64,000 bases of DNA from Leyella stercorea (GTDB lineage: Bacteria; Bacteroidota; Bacteroidia; Bacteroidales; Bacteroidaceae). Within the stretch, counting starts at the first letter, position 1, and every line of letters begins with the position of its first letter. The stretch covers positions 11,978 to 75,977 of the forward strand of contig NZ_JADYUF010000014.1 of assembly GCF_021531655.1 (NCBI RefSeq), given 5' to 3'. Of the stretch, positions 1 through 9,249 are shown in pieces. A program made the translations under genes and the position numbers. The notes below the pieces were generated by a model that had not been told where the DNA came from, made no database searches, and saw nothing but the letters and a program-made list of their open reading frames with translations.

Positions 1-1302
1 GGAATTGAGGACGGTTTCCTTGCTCCTTTCAAGGTTATCAACATCACAACCAACATTGGCGATGAGTGGAGACCGACAAAGGGACAAAAGGATATATACG
101 GCAACGAGATAGAAGACCGCATCTATAACAATAGCGACTACGACTATAACATTGTTATTGAAGATCGCATTAGGGAAGTTGCGCAAGAAATAACCAATTA
201 TCTGAAAAGCACAGACCGCATGGCTAAAACCATTGTGTTCTGTGCTGATGAGACTCTTGCGGAACGTATGCGCATGGCTTTGGCTAACGCCAATGCTGAT
301 ATGTGCAAGAAAAATCCTGATTATGTGGTTCGTATAACAGGTAGTGACGAATACGGAAAAGGCAAGTTGGACTATTTTATTTCAGTTGCTGAGAAATATC
401 CAGTCATAGCAACTACAAGTAAGTTGCTTTCAACTGGTGTTGATTGCAAAATGACAAAACTGATTGTGCTTGACCAACAAATCGGCTCTATGACAGAGTT
501 TAAGCAGATTATCGGTCGTGGCACGCGTCTACGTGAAAAAGAAGGAAAGACATATTTCACCGTTATGGACTTCCGCAATGTTACACGATTGTTCGCTGAC
601 CCAGATTGGGACGGACCTATCGAGATAGATCCGGATTATCCGCCCAAGCAGAAGGAGCAGAAGACGTATGTTCTCCCAGAAGAAGATGATGAACCTAAAG
701 GCATGAAAGAGCCAGACCCCGAACCACGACCGAAGCCGATAGTAGCCAAAGACGGTTGCCAAGTTATGGTTATCAACAAGGTTGTTTCTGTCTATGAAAC
801 AAATGGCAAGTTGCTTCGTACGGAAAGCATTACTGACTATACAAAGAAGAGTATTGTTGATACATACGCAACGATTGACACGTTCACTTCCAAGTGGCAA
901 GAAACCAAGAAAAAGTCAGACATCTCTGAAATGCTCAAAGAAAGTGGTATCGACCTTGCGTCATTGAAGCACGATCAAGACATGGACGATGTTGACGATT
1001 TCGATTTCATCTGTCATATAGCCTACGGCAAGAAAACACTTACACGACATGAACGTGCCGAACAAGTGAAGAAACGAGACATATTCAGCAAGTATGGTGA
1101 ACAGGCACGACTTGTGCTTGAAGCCTTGCTGGATAAGTACACCAAGGAAGGTGTGTCAGAATTGGAAAGCTTTACTGTTCTTGAAAATGACCCTTTCCGC
1201 AAACTTGGCTCCAAGGCAAACATTGTGAAATTTTTTGGTGGAAAGCAAGGTTATCTTGACGCCGTGAAGGAACTGGAGCAAAACATATATAGTATAGCAT
1301 AA
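1..1302 (+). CDS. hsdR: Type I restriction enzyme R subunit, 3' part only
   Basis: The reading frame is open from the first base of the window, so this is the C-terminal 433 residues of a larger protein; the N-terminal nuclease and first helicase domain lie outside. What remains is the second RecA-like helicase lobe, with the motif VI sequence QIIGRGTRLR at 505-534, followed by an acidic, proline-rich linker and a helical C-terminal region of the kind that binds the methylase complex (EcoEI_R_C-like). The R subunit provides ATP-driven DNA translocation and cleavage in type I restriction systems. hsdM follows 14 bp downstream, which supports one operon. A Met at 220 could be mistaken for the start, but homologous helicase sequence continues upstream of it. 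Confidence 0.9.
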   Translation, partial: GIEDGFLAPFKVINITTNIGDEWRPTKGQKDIYGNEIEDRIYNNSDYDYNIVIEDRIREVAQEITNYLKSTDRMAKTIVFCADETLAERMRMALANANADMCKKNPDYVVRITGSDEYGKGKLDYFISVAEKYPVIATTSKLLSTGVDCKMTKLIVLDQQIGSMTEFKQIIGRGTRLREKEGKTYFTVMDFRNVTRLFADPDWDGPIEIDPDYPPKQKEQKTYVLPEEDDEPKGMKEPDPEPRPKPIVAKDGCQVMVINKVVSVYETNGKLLRTESITDYTKKSIVDTYATIDTFTSKWQETKKKSDISEMLKESGIDLASLKHDQDMDDVDDFDFICHIAYGKKTLTRHERAEQVKKRDIFSKYGEQARLVLEALLDKYTKEGVSELESFTVLENDPFRKLGSKANIVKFFGGKQGYLDAVKELEQNIYSIA

Positions 1303-1316
1303 AGTAAAAACAAAAT

Positions 1317-2822
1317 ATGAGTTTATCAAATTTCGTAAAACGAGTTCGCAATATAATGCGCAATGATGCCGGTATCAACGGTGATGCGCAACGCATAGAA
1401 CAAATGGCGTGGATGCTGTTCTTGAAAGTCTATGACGAGAAAGAGAATGATTGGGAGTTGGACGATGATGATTACAAGTCTATTATTCCAGAAGAATGCC
1501 GTTGGCGCAACTGGGCGCATGACGATGGAAGTGGTAATGCCTTGACTGGTGATGAGCTACTTTCGTTTGTCAACAACACATTGTTTGTGGAACTCAAAAA
1601 CATAGAGGTAACACCAACTACCCCTATCCGTCAGGCGATTGTAAAGACCACATTTGAGGATGCCAATCAATATATGAAAGATGGCGTTCAACTTCGTCAA
1701 GTGCTGAATGTGATTGACGGTTTGAACCTTGGTGACTATGAGGAAAGTCATGTTTTCGGTGAGATATACGAGACAATCCTCAAAGAAATGCAGTCGGCAG
1801 GTTCCTCTGGTGAGTTCTACACCCCAAGAGCCTTGACCGAATTTATGGCAGAGATAGTCAATCCGCAGATTGGTGAGAAAATGGCAGACTTCGCTTGTGG
1901 TACAGGAGGTTTCATCACAAGTTGGCTGGGTGAATTGGACAAGAAGGTAAAGACTGCTGAAGACCGCAAAGAGTACAATCAGTCTGTATTTGGCATAGAA
2001 AAGAAACTATTCCCATATATGCTATGTGTGACAAACCTGTTGCTGCATGGTATTGACACGCCATTGGTATATCACGACAACTCGCTTACAAAAGATGTAC
2101 TCAACTATACAGACAGCGACAAGTTTGATGTTGTGTTAATGAATCCACCATACGGAGGTAATGAGAAGGCTGATGTCAAGTCACATTTCCCTTCTGATAT
2201 GCGCAGTAGCGAGACTGCCGACCTATTTATGGTACTCATCATGTATCGTTTGAATAAGAATGGTCGTGCAGCGGTCATTGTTCCAGACGGTTTCCTGTTT
2301 GGTGCGGACAACACAAAGATAGCCATCAAGACCAAACTGCTCAGAGATTTCAACTTGCATACCATTATCCGTTTGCCAGGTAGCATCTTTGCGCCCTACA
2401 CTTCCATTGCCACGAACATTTTGTTCTTCGACAATACCAGTGCGGAGGGTGCTCCAGAAGGTTATTCTACAAAGGAAACGTGGTTCTATCGTTTGGATAT
2501 GCCAGAGGGGTACAAGCATTTCTCCAAGACAAAGTCCATGAAGTCGGAACATTGCGACCCAATCCGTGAGTGGTGGAACGACCGTAAGGAGATTATTATT
2601 GCTGATGGTGACGAGAAATCTCGTTGCTATTCGGTTGAAGACCTTATCGCCACCGATTGCAACTTCGACTTGTGCAAGTTCCCGAAAGAGGATGAAGAAA
2701 TCTTGCCTCCTGCCGAACTGCTTGCCGACTATTTCAAGAAGCGCAAGGCTCTTGATCATGAGATAGATAAGACATTGGCTGAGATACAGCGTATCTTGGG
2801 GATTGAGGTGAATATTGAATAA
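1317..2822 (+). CDS. hsdM: Type I restriction-modification DNA methyltransferase subunit
   Basis: The 501-residue protein is full length for HsdM. It has a helical N-terminal domain, then an N6-adenine methyltransferase domain with the S-adenosylmethionine motif DFACGTGGF at about residue 191 and the catalytic NPPY motif at about residues 276-279. With a specificity subunit it methylates adenine in the recognition site, and with HsdR it forms the restriction complex. It lies 14 bp after hsdR. No hsdS follows: the next bases form three hairpins and then a broken DUF1016-type gene, so the specificity subunit must be upstream of the window, elsewhere, or lost. Confidence 0.93.
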   Translation: MSLSNFVKRVRNIMRNDAGINGDAQRIEQMAWMLFLKVYDEKENDWELDDDDYKSIIPEECRWRNWAHDDGSGNALTGDELLSFVNNTLFVELKNIEVTPTTPIRQAIVKTTFEDANQYMKDGVQLRQVLNVIDGLNLGDYEESHVFGEIYETILKEMQSAGSSGEFYTPRALTEFMAEIVNPQIGEKMADFACGTGGFITSWLGELDKKVKTAEDRKEYNQSVFGIEKKLFPYMLCVTNLLLHGIDTPLVYHDNSLTKDVLNYTDSDKFDVVLMNPPYGGNEKADVKSHFPSDMRSSETADLFMVLIMYRLNKNGRAAVIVPDGFLFGADNTKIAIKTKLLRDFNLHTIIRLPGSIFAPYTSIATNILFFDNTSAEGAPEGYSTKETWFYRLDMPEGYKHFSKTKSMKSEHCDPIREWWNDRKEIIIADGDEKSRCYSVEDLIATDCNFDLCKFPKEDEEILPPAELLADYFKKRKALDHEIDKTLAEIQRILGIEVNIE

Positions 2823-2825
2823 TAA

Positions 2826-2919
2826 GATTTGGTATGCATGCGTACCAAATCTATATAAAAGGTGAGACTCTGTCTCACTTGTTTGAAATTTGAATTTGCG
2901 GGACATTGTCCCACAAATT
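2826..2919. repeat. Three consecutive hairpins after hsdM
   Basis: Three inverted repeats follow each other with little space. The first has 9-bp arms at 2826-2834 and 2843-2851. The second has arms at 2861-2868 and 2872-2879 with a 3-base loop (7 perfect pairs plus one G-T). The third has two-part arms at 2893-2904 and 2908-2919, broken by one mismatch. None is followed by a clear T-run on the plus strand, so a simple terminator is not obvious. They occupy nearly all of the gap between hsdM and the next fragment. Confidence 0.8.
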
Positions 2920-2940
2920 CAGATAACAATGAAATTAATT

Positions 2941-3330
2941 ATGGCAAACGAAATAACAAAGACTTCGGATAATATTGAAGACCTATTTAACAAGGTGTCT
3001 GGTCTTATAGAACAGGCAAGGTCTTACGTGAAGACTTCAGTCAATACTGCTGAGGTCTATACCAAGTATTATATTGGTAAATATATCGTAGAGTACGAAC
3101 AAAAGGGAAATGTTCGTGCTCAATATGGTAAGCAAGTTATTAAGGACTTGTCTAAAAAGCTAACAGGTCGTTTTGGAGAAGGATGGTCTGCTGATATTTT
3201 GGAAAAATGTCGGAAGCTATTTGTTGTATATTCAAATTCCGCAACAGTGTCACGGAAATTGAATGTACAGGAAAAATCCGCTACAGTGTTGCGGAATTTT
3301 AAGATAATTCTGAACTGTTACTTATTCTGA
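2941..3330 (+). pseudogene. Truncated DUF1016 (YhcG-like) N-terminal fragment
   Basis: The 129-residue product matches, from memory of the family, the N-terminal domain of DUF1016/YhcG proteins (segments such as YTKYYIGKYIVEYEQKG and IKDLSKKLTGRFGEGWS). Full members are about 330-370 residues with a C-terminal PD-(D/E)XK nuclease-like domain. Here the frame stops where the family normally runs through a conserved SWSHYL-type segment; the local sequence reads LNCYLF and then a stop. Nothing downstream resembles the missing half. Such genes often sit between hsdM and hsdS. The Met at 2941 is preferred over 2890 because family similarity begins there. An inverted repeat (3234-3256 / 3277-3299) lies near the 3' end. 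Confidence 0.65.
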
Positions 3331-3353
3331 GACGCTTGTATCTGTCTCCTAAT

Positions 3354-3417
3354 ACGAATACGTCTTCATCTGCCAACGAATACGTCTTCATCTGCCAACG
3401 ATAACGTCTTCATCGGG
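3354..3417. repeat. Tandem 22-bp repeats
   Basis: Two identical 22-bp units (3354-3375 and 3376-3397) are followed by a third that is degenerate (3398-3417), all containing ACGTCTTCATC. A looser match, ATAACGTATTCAT, follows at 3423-3435. There are no spacers, so this is not a CRISPR array. The repeats lie directly after the truncated DUF1016 fragment. No coding potential is evident from here to the tRNA. Confidence 0.8.
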
Positions 3418-3540
3418 TTGTGATAACGTATTCATTTTTCCGCCTTCAAAATGTTAACAACAAGGGGATTTATAATTGAATCCATCGACATATGTCAATT
3501 AAAAGATGCGACATTCTTTTTTGAGGGTATAAAAACAAAA

Positions 3541-3568
3541 AAGACAGAACTTAAAAAAGTTCTGTCTT
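3541..3568 (-). terminator. Rho-independent terminator after tRNA-Cys
   Basis: A perfect 10-bp stem (AAGACAGAAC / GTTCTGTCTT) with an 8-base loop is followed on the minus strand by a T-rich run. It sits 6 bases beyond the tRNA 3' end. Confidence 0.85.
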
Positions 3569-3574
3569 CTTGTG

Positions 3575-3645
3575 AGGTACCTAGCAGAGTCGAACTGCTC
3601 TACACGGTTTTGCAGACCGTTACCTAACCGATCGGCCAAGGTACC
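3575..3645 (-). tRNA. tRNA-Cys (GCA)
   Basis: A full cloverleaf can be folded on the minus strand: acceptor GGTACCT / AGGTACC, anticodon stem ACGGT / ACCGT with loop CTGCAAA, and T arm AGCAG / CTGCT with TTCGACT. The anticodon GCA reads cysteine codons. The 3' CCA is not encoded. It has its own promoter and terminator, so it is probably transcribed alone. Confidence 0.95.
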
Positions 3646-3671
3646 ATAGGCATGTTGCTTAATTGCGAGTG

Positions 3672-3703
3672 CAAAGGTAGGCATAATTAATGTAACCTCC
3701 AAA
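3672..3703 (-). promoter_or_regulatory. Bacteroidetes-type promoter of tRNA-Cys
   Basis: On the minus strand TTTG (3700-3703) and TACCTTTG (3672-3679) are 20 bp apart, matching the Bacteroidetes consensus TTTG-N19-21-TAnnTTTG. The tRNA starts 26 bases downstream. Confidence 0.8.
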
Positions 3704-3709
3704 TGTTTT

Positions 3710-3913
3710 TCAGACTTTTTCTTCAAAACATTCAAATTTCTTTGATTTTCCTATGTTTTTCATCCTTTTGTCCTTTATTTTGCCTTTCAATGCACATCCT
3801 TTGCATCCATAGCATCCACTTTTGGCTTCTTTGAATGTTGTCACGATACGGTATATTATATAAGCAATAGCGCTTACAAGTATAATAAATACTATTATAT
3901 ATTGAATATTCAT
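3710..3913 (-). CDS. Small Cys-rich membrane protein (FeoB-associated type)
   Basis: The 67-residue product starts at MNIQYIIVF, has one transmembrane helix (about residues 3-22), and then a basic tail with the cluster CYGCKGC and a further Cys near the end. This layout matches the FeoB-associated Cys-rich membrane protein family, which usually follows feoB and is linked to ferrous iron uptake. No feoB is nearby, so the assignment rests on the motif alone. A longer frame to 3976 would read through the glyA terminator hairpin and is rejected. Confidence 0.6.
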   Translation of the reverse strand: MNIQYIIVFIILVSAIAYIIYRIVTTFKEAKSGCYGCKGCALKGKIKDKRMKNIGKSKKFECFEEKV

Positions 3914-3942
3914 ATTGATGTACGATTGTATTAAACAAAAAT

Positions 3943-3974
3943 GCTGCCCTTCTGCAGAGGGGCAAAAGGGCAGC
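3943..3974 (-). terminator. Terminator of the pyrBI-glyA unit
   Basis: Perfect 9-bp arms (3943-3951 / 3966-3974, GCTGCCCTT / AAGGGCAGC) enclose a 14-base loop. On the minus strand the stem is followed by a T-run. It lies about 45 bp after the glyA stop. Confidence 0.85.
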
Positions 3975-4018
3975 ACTATGGTTGTTTCTGTATCTGTTAT
4001 TTACCAGATAGGCTTATC

Positions 4019-5299
4019 TTACCAAGCAAACAACGGGTAGTTCTTCATAGTCTCGTTCACCTTGGCACGTACACGAGCGATTACCTCTTCGTTCTCAGGA
4101 TCGTTGAGTACTTCCTCGATGAGTTCGGCAATGAGCACCATGAGGTCTTCCTTAGCACCACGTGTTGTGATGGCAGGTGTACCGAGACGTATACCAGAAG
4201 TCTGGAAAGCGCTGCGTGTGTCGTACGGAACCATATTCTTGTTTACGGTGATGTCGGCTGCCACGAGAGCGTTCTCAGCTACCTTACCGGTAAGTTCTGG
4301 ATATTTGTCGCGAAGGTCGACAAGCATAGAGTGGTTGTCGGTGCCACCGCTTACGATGGTGAAGCCACGCTTAACAAGTTCGTCTGCCAATACCTTTGCA
4401 TTCTTCTGAACCTGCTTGGCCCATTCCTTGAATTCCGGCTTCAGAGCCTCGCCGAATGCTACTGCCTTAGCAGCGATAACATGCTCAAGCGGTCCGCCCT
4501 GCTGTCCGGGGAATACCGCAGAGTTGAGCAGCTGGCTCATCATCTTGGTTACGCCCTTAGGAGTCTTGAGTCCCCATGGATTCTCGAAGTCCTTGCCCAT
4601 AAGGATAATACCGCCACGTGGACCACGGAGAGTCTTGTGGGTAGTAGAAGTTACGATGTGAGCGTACTTGACTGGGTTGTCCAAAAGGCCTGCTGCAATA
4701 AGACCAGCCGGGTGAGCCATGTCAATCATGAGCAATGCGCCAACCTTGTCGGCAATCTCACGCATGCGCTTGTAATCCCATTCGCGGCTGTATGCCGAGC
4801 CACCACCGATGATAAGTTTTGGCTTGTTCTCTATAGCAAGTTGCTCCATTTGGTCGTAGTTGACGCGACCGGTCTCCTTGTCGAGATCGTAACCAATGGC
4901 ATGGTACAGAATACCAGAAGTATTGACAGCCGAGCCGTGTGAAAGGTGGCCACCGTGTGCGAGGTTAAGTCCCATGAAGACATCGCCTGGCTTCAGTACA
5001 GCGAGCAGCACGGCAGCGTTGGCCTGTGCTCCAGAGTGAGGCTGTACGTTGGCATATTCAGCTCCGAAAAGCTTCTTGATACGTTCAATGGCGAGATTCT
5101 CCACTTCGTCGACAACCTGGCATCCGCCATAGTAGCGTTTGCCAGGATAGCCTTCGGCATATTTATTGGTCAGGCAAGACCCCATGGCCTGCATAACTTC
5201 GTCACTTACGAAATTCTCTGATGCAATGAGTTCGATACCCTTCAGCTGGCGCTGATGTTCTTTCTCAATAAGATCAAAAATCACTTGGTCTCTTTCCAT
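4019..5299 (-). CDS. glyA: Serine hydroxymethyltransferase
   Basis: The 426-residue protein has the usual GlyA length. It interconverts serine and glycine while loading one-carbon units onto tetrahydrofolate, in the cytoplasm and with pyridoxal phosphate. The PLP lysine lies in [13 protein letters not shown], and the N-terminal region has the typical LIASENF and [15 protein letters not shown] segments. It follows pyrI on the same strand with a 41-bp gap and no hairpin between, so transcription from the pyr genes is likely. A strong terminator follows. Long frames on the opposite strand are shadows. Confidence 0.97.
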   Translation of the reverse strand: MERDQVIFDLIEKEHQRQLKGIELIASENFVSDEVMQAMGSCLTNKYAEGYPGKRYYGGCQVVDEVENLAIERIKKLFGAEYANVQPHSGAQANAAVLLAVLKPGDVFMGLNLAHGGHLSHGSAVNTSGILYHAIGYDLDKETGRVNYDQMEQLAIENKPKLIIGGGSAYSREWDYKRMREIADKVGALLMIDMAHPAGLIAAGLLDNPVKYAHIVTSTTHKTLRGPRGGIILMGKDFENPWGLKTPKGVTKMMSQLLNSAVFPGQQGGPLEHVIAAKAVAFGEALKPEFKEWAKQVQKNAKVLADELVKRGFTIVSGGTDNHSMLVDLRDKYPELTGKVAENALVAADITVNKNMVPYDTRSAFQTSGIRLGTPAITTRGAKEDLMVLIAELIEEVLNDPENEEVIARVRAKVNETMKNYPLFAW

Positions 5300-5340
5300 A
5301 TTGGCTTAGGTTTTAAAAAAGTAATTGAATAGAATTTATT

Positions 5341-5799
5341 TTATACGAGTTTTACATCTTCCATGCACTGCTCTTTGTCGCAGTATCTGCACTTGATGAT
5401 ACCGTGTGCTTTGTCTACGACGTTGAACACAGTCTGCATAGGCTCGTTGTTGGTAATGCACTTGGGGTTGTTGCAAAGCACAATGCCACGCAACTCGTCG
5501 GGTGTCTCTACGGTCTTCTTCTCGACAACCTCGTAGTCCTTGATAATATTCAGCACTACGTTAGGGGCAACTACAGAGAGACGTGAAATCTCCTCGTCGG
5601 TGAAGAATCTGTCAGAGACCTTGATAATGCCCTTCTTTCCAATCTTGCTTGACGGATAGTTGTAGCCGATAGTTACCGGTACTGCCAGCTCTTGCAGTTT
5701 TAGCAGGTTTACAACCTCGTAAGTCTTTTCGGCTGGTATATGGTCGATGACGGTGCCGTTCTTGATGGCGGCAACCAGTCTTTCTTTCTTGTTGTTCAT
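5341..5799 (-). CDS. pyrI: Aspartate carbamoyltransferase regulatory chain
   Basis: The 152-residue protein has the PyrI length. The N-terminal part carries the nucleotide-binding allosteric domain, and the C-terminal part carries four zinc-binding cysteines (CNNPKC, then CRYC). It binds the catalytic trimers and gives feedback control of pyrimidine synthesis. It starts 13 bp after the pyrB stop, the normal pyrBI order. Confidence 0.97.
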   Translation of the reverse strand: MNNKKERLVAAIKNGTVIDHIPAEKTYEVVNLLKLQELAVPVTIGYNYPSSKIGKKGIIKVSDRFFTDEEISRLSVVAPNVVLNIIKDYEVVEKKTVETPDELRGIVLCNNPKCITNNEPMQTVFNVVDKAHGIIKCRYCDKEQCMEDVKLV

Positions 5800-5812
5800 C
5801 GCGTTTATGGTA

Positions 5813-6757
5813 TTACTTAATAATAGTTTTATCGTTCTTAACCTCGTCGAGTGTTATGCCGAGCACGTGGCTGAATATTGCCTCACGTGCAAACAGTCCG
5901 TTACCAGCCTGCTGTATGTAGTAAGCGTGAGGATTGTCGTCGACATCGTATGCAATTTCGTTGACGCGTGGCAGCGGATGCAGAATCTTCATGTTGGGCT
6001 TGGCCTTGCCCAGCATAGAGTTCTTGAGGATGTATACGTTCTTGACGCGCTCATATTCCATCAAATCAGAGAAACGTTCCTTCTGTACACGTGTCATATA
6101 CAGAATGTCGGCATCGGCAATGACGTCTTCGTTGAATTCGGTGTGCTCTACGAACTTTATACCATGCTCCTTGCAATAAATCTTGTATTCATCAGGCATT
6201 GCGAGCTCCTTAGGTGCTACGAAATGGAATGTAGGATTGAAATGGCGCATTGCTGTGATGAGCGAATGTACTGTACGACCATACTTAAGGTCGCCTACAA
6301 GATATATGTTAAGATTGTCGAGAGTGCCCTGGGTCTTATAGATAGAGTAGAGGTCGAGCAGACATTGCGATGGGTGCATGTGTGCACCGTCGCCGGCATT
6401 GACAATAGGAACGGGAGCTACTTCGCTGGCATATTGTGCTGCACCTTCTACAAAGTGGCGCATTACAATGACGTCGGCGTAATTAGACACCATCAATACT
6501 GTGTCTTTAAGTGTTTCTCCTTTCGATACGCTTGAAGCCTTGGCATCAGAGAAACCTATCACACGTGCGCCAAGTCGGTTGGCTGCTGTCTCAAAGCTAA
6601 GGCGTGTACGTGTTGACGGCTCAAAGAAAAGTGTCGCTACCACTTTGCCTTTCAGAAGCTCTCGGTTGGGATACTTCTCGAATTCCTGGGCCATCTCAAG
6701 GAGATACATGATTTTCTCTTTGGAAAGGTCGGCAATTGTTACGAAATCGTGTCTCAT
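5813..6757 (-). CDS. pyrB: Aspartate carbamoyltransferase catalytic chain
   Basis: The 314-residue enzyme joins carbamoyl phosphate and aspartate, the first committed step of pyrimidine synthesis. The carbamoyl-phosphate motif [13 protein letters not shown] is present near residue 50, and the mid-protein loop [10 protein letters not shown] is typical. It heads the pyrB-pyrI-glyA group. A weak promoter can be proposed upstream (TACCTTAG at 6797-6804 on the minus strand, TTTG at 6828-6831), but one base of the -7 box is off and spacing is long. No leader peptide or attenuator like that of enteric pyrBI was seen. Confidence 0.97.
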   Translation of the reverse strand: MRHDFVTIADLSKEKIMYLLEMAQEFEKYPNRELLKGKVVATLFFEPSTRTRLSFETAANRLGARVIGFSDAKASSVSKGETLKDTVLMVSNYADVIVMRHFVEGAAQYASEVAPVPIVNAGDGAHMHPSQCLLDLYSIYKTQGTLDNLNIYLVGDLKYGRTVHSLITAMRHFNPTFHFVAPKELAMPDEYKIYCKEHGIKFVEHTEFNEDVIADADILYMTRVQKERFSDLMEYERVKNVYILKNSMLGKAKPNMKILHPLPRVNEIAYDVDDNPHAYYIQQAGNGLFAREAIFSHVLGITLDEVKNDKTIIK

Positions 6758-6869
6758 TTGTTTTATAGAATTAATGGTTATTCTTTGATTTGTGTGCTAA
6801 GGTAGTTATATTTTTTCAGATAAGAGTCAAATGAAATGTATTATTTATTCTTTTCTCACTTTTTTACCT

Positions 6870-6877
6870 TACCTTTG
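6870..6877 (+). promoter_or_regulatory. -7 box upstream of the first class A PBP
   Basis: TACCTTTG followed by C matches the Bacteroidetes -7 element and lies 42 bp before the start codon. A matching -33 element is not clear. Confidence 0.6.
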
Positions 6878-6919
6878 CAATCAAAAGAATAACTAATAAG
6901 ACTCACTTTATCAGAATAT

Positions 6920-9232
6920 ATGCGAAAAGTTTTTATACATTTTCTATGGTGGCTGTTGGGCCTTACATTTTTAGGTAGTTCGTTGGCGTTTGTTGCTATA
7001 TGGAACGGATGGATAGGGTATATGCCTCCGATAGAAGATTTGCAGAATCCGATAAGTCGTTTTGCCACACAGATATATTCGTCTGACGGCAAAGTGATTG
7101 GTACATGGAATTTCAACCGCGAGAACCGTATATGCGTGCCTTATTCTAATTTGTCACCATATCTTGTACAGGCATTGGTGGCAACTGAGGATGTACGTTT
7201 CTACGACCATTCGGGCATTGACTTCATTGCTTTGAGCCGTGCCATAGTGAAGCGTGGACTGTTAGGACAGACCAGTGCCGGCGGTGGCAGTACCATCACA
7301 CAGCAGCTTGCCAAGCAGTTGTATTCGGATGCGGCTGGCAGTACGCTCGAACGTCTGTTGCAGAAGCCGATAGAGTGGGTGATAGCCGTAAAGCTTGAGC
7401 GCAACTATACAAAGGAGGAGATAATAGCTCTGTATCTCAACTATTTCGACTTCCTGCATAATGCGGTAGGTATAAAGACTGCAGCTACCACATATTTCTA
7501 TAAAGACCCCAAGAATCTCACGCTTGAGGAGGCTGCAACATTGATTGGACTCTGCAAGAATCCGTCGCTGTTCAATCCTGTGCGTTACCCGGAGCGTTGT
7601 CGCGACCGTCGCAATGTGGTGTTGGACCAAATGCGTAAGGCAGGGTATATTACAGATGAACAATATCATAAGTCATGCGAACTGCCTCTTACACTCAATT
7701 TCCATCGTAACGACCACAAGGATGGCACTGCTCCATACTTGCGAGAGTTCTTGCGTGTGTATATGTCGGCAGAGCGTCCCGACCGCAGCAAGTATCCATC
7801 GTGGAACAAGCGCCAGTATGTGCTCGACTCAATAGCATGGGATACCGACCCGCTCTATGGCTGGTGCAACAAGAACTTCAAGAAGGACGGAACTCCATAC
7901 AATCTTAATGCCGACGGACTTAAGGTGTACACCACAATCGACTCGCGCATGCAGCGTTATGCCGAAGAGGCTGTGTATGGACATGTGGCGCGCTATCTGC
8001 AGCCCGAATTCTTCAAGGAGAATAGGGGCAAACCTAACGCTCCGTTCACTTCGCAGCTCACAAAGAAGCAGGTGAATCAGATTATGGAACGTGCTGTGCT
8101 GCAGAGCGAACGCTATCGCATATTGAAGTCAAATGGCGCAAGTGATGAAGAAATACATAAATCGTTCCATACTCCAACGGATATGTCTATATTCACATAT
8201 CATGGCGATGTCGATACAACGATGACACCAATAGACAGCATTCGCTATGTTAAGTCTTTCCTCAGAGCAGGATTTATGAGTATGGACCCGACTACAGGCG
8301 CTGTGAAGGCGTATGTGGGAGGCTTGGACTATACACACTTCATGTACGATATGGTTACCGGTGGTCGTCGTCAGGTGGGTTCTACAATTAAGCCTTTCCT
8401 CTACTCGCTGGCTATGGAGAACGGATTCTCGCCATGCGATCTGGCTCCCAACGTGCAGCGGACTTATATGGTAGCAGGCATGCCGTGGACTCCACGCAAT
8501 GCAAGCCATAAGCGTGCTGGAGAGATGGTCACACTGAAGTGGGGATTGGCACAGTCGAGCAACTGGATTTCGGCTTATCTTATGAGTAAGCTGAGCCCGC
8601 AGCAGTTTGTGCAACTTCTGCATGACTACGGCATCAACAATCCCGACATCCACCCGTCTATGTCGTTGTGCTTGGGTCCGTGTGAGATGACCGTAGCAGA
8701 GATGGTAAGCGCCTATACTACATTCGCCAATCGTGGCATACGTACGGCTCCGATGTTTGTGAGTCGTATCGAGGACAACGAAGGCAATGTCATTACCAGT
8801 TTCCAGCCTCGTATGAACGAGGTGATAAGTGAGGAGAGTGCCAACAAGATGCTTGTGCTGCTCAAGGGAGTTGTTGACGGTGGTACAGCGGGCCGACTGC
8901 GTTATAAGTATAACTTCACAGGCGAGATAGGCGGTAAGACCGGTACTACCAACCGCAACAGCGATGCTTGGTTTATGGGATTCACACCGCAGCTTGTAAG
9001 CGGCTGTTGGGTAGGCGGCGACGACCGCGACATTCACTTCGACTCGATGCGTATGGGTCAGGGTGCTACAATGGCGTTGCCTATATGGGCTTACTTTATG
9101 AAGAAGGTTTATCGTGACAAGACTCTGCCATACGATCCTAATGCCAAATTTGATTTGCCGGAAGGATTCGACGGTTGCTCGCATAATGCCGAGGACGACA
9201 TGGAATATGGTATTGACGAAGTGTACGAATAA
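6920..9232 (+). CDS. Class A penicillin-binding protein (transglycosylase/transpeptidase)
   Basis: The 770-residue bifunctional enzyme polymerises and cross-links peptidoglycan at the outer face of the inner membrane. An N-terminal membrane anchor (about residues 8-30) is followed by a GT51 domain with TEDVRFYDHSG and GGGSTITQQLAKQLY, and a transpeptidase domain with the active serine in GSTIKPF, the SSN motif, and KTGTTNRNSDAWFMG. It is one of two class A PBPs in the window; the other is at 38959-41448. prmA follows after 17 bp, so the two are probably cotranscribed. Confidence 0.95.
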   Translation: MRKVFIHFLWWLLGLTFLGSSLAFVAIWNGWIGYMPPIEDLQNPISRFATQIYSSDGKVIGTWNFNRENRICVPYSNLSPYLVQALVATEDVRFYDHSGIDFIALSRAIVKRGLLGQTSAGGGSTITQQLAKQLYSDAAGSTLERLLQKPIEWVIAVKLERNYTKEEIIALYLNYFDFLHNAVGIKTAATTYFYKDPKNLTLEEAATLIGLCKNPSLFNPVRYPERCRDRRNVVLDQMRKAGYITDEQYHKSCELPLTLNFHRNDHKDGTAPYLREFLRVYMSAERPDRSKYPSWNKRQYVLDSIAWDTDPLYGWCNKNFKKDGTPYNLNADGLKVYTTIDSRMQRYAEEAVYGHVARYLQPEFFKENRGKPNAPFTSQLTKKQVNQIMERAVLQSERYRILKSNGASDEEIHKSFHTPTDMSIFTYHGDVDTTMTPIDSIRYVKSFLRAGFMSMDPTTGAVKAYVGGLDYTHFMYDMVTGGRRQVGSTIKPFLYSLAMENGFSPCDLAPNVQRTYMVAGMPWTPRNASHKRAGEMVTLKWGLAQSSNWISAYLMSKLSPQQFVQLLHDYGINNPDIHPSMSLCLGPCEMTVAEMVSAYTTFANRGIRTAPMFVSRIEDNEGNVITSFQPRMNEVISEESANKMLVLLKGVVDGGTAGRLRYKYNFTGEIGGKTGTTNRNSDAWFMGFTPQLVSGCWVGGDDRDIHFDSMRMGQGATMALPIWAYFMKKVYRDKTLPYDPNAKFDLPEGFDGCSHNAEDDMEYGIDEVYE

Positions 9233-9249
9233 TTAATAACAACTGACAG

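Noticed and set aside
3354..3417. Repeats that could suggest a CRISPR array
   Set aside because: The units are directly adjacent with no unique spacers, there are only two and a partial third, and no cas gene is nearby.
3941..4942. A 333-codon plus-strand frame opposite glyA
   Set aside because: It is antisense to a well-conserved gene, has no family features and includes the terminator hairpin.
8129..9184. A 351-codon minus-strand frame opposite the first PBP
   Set aside because: It covers the conserved transpeptidase coding region in reverse; long antisense frames of this type are common in this genome's codon use.
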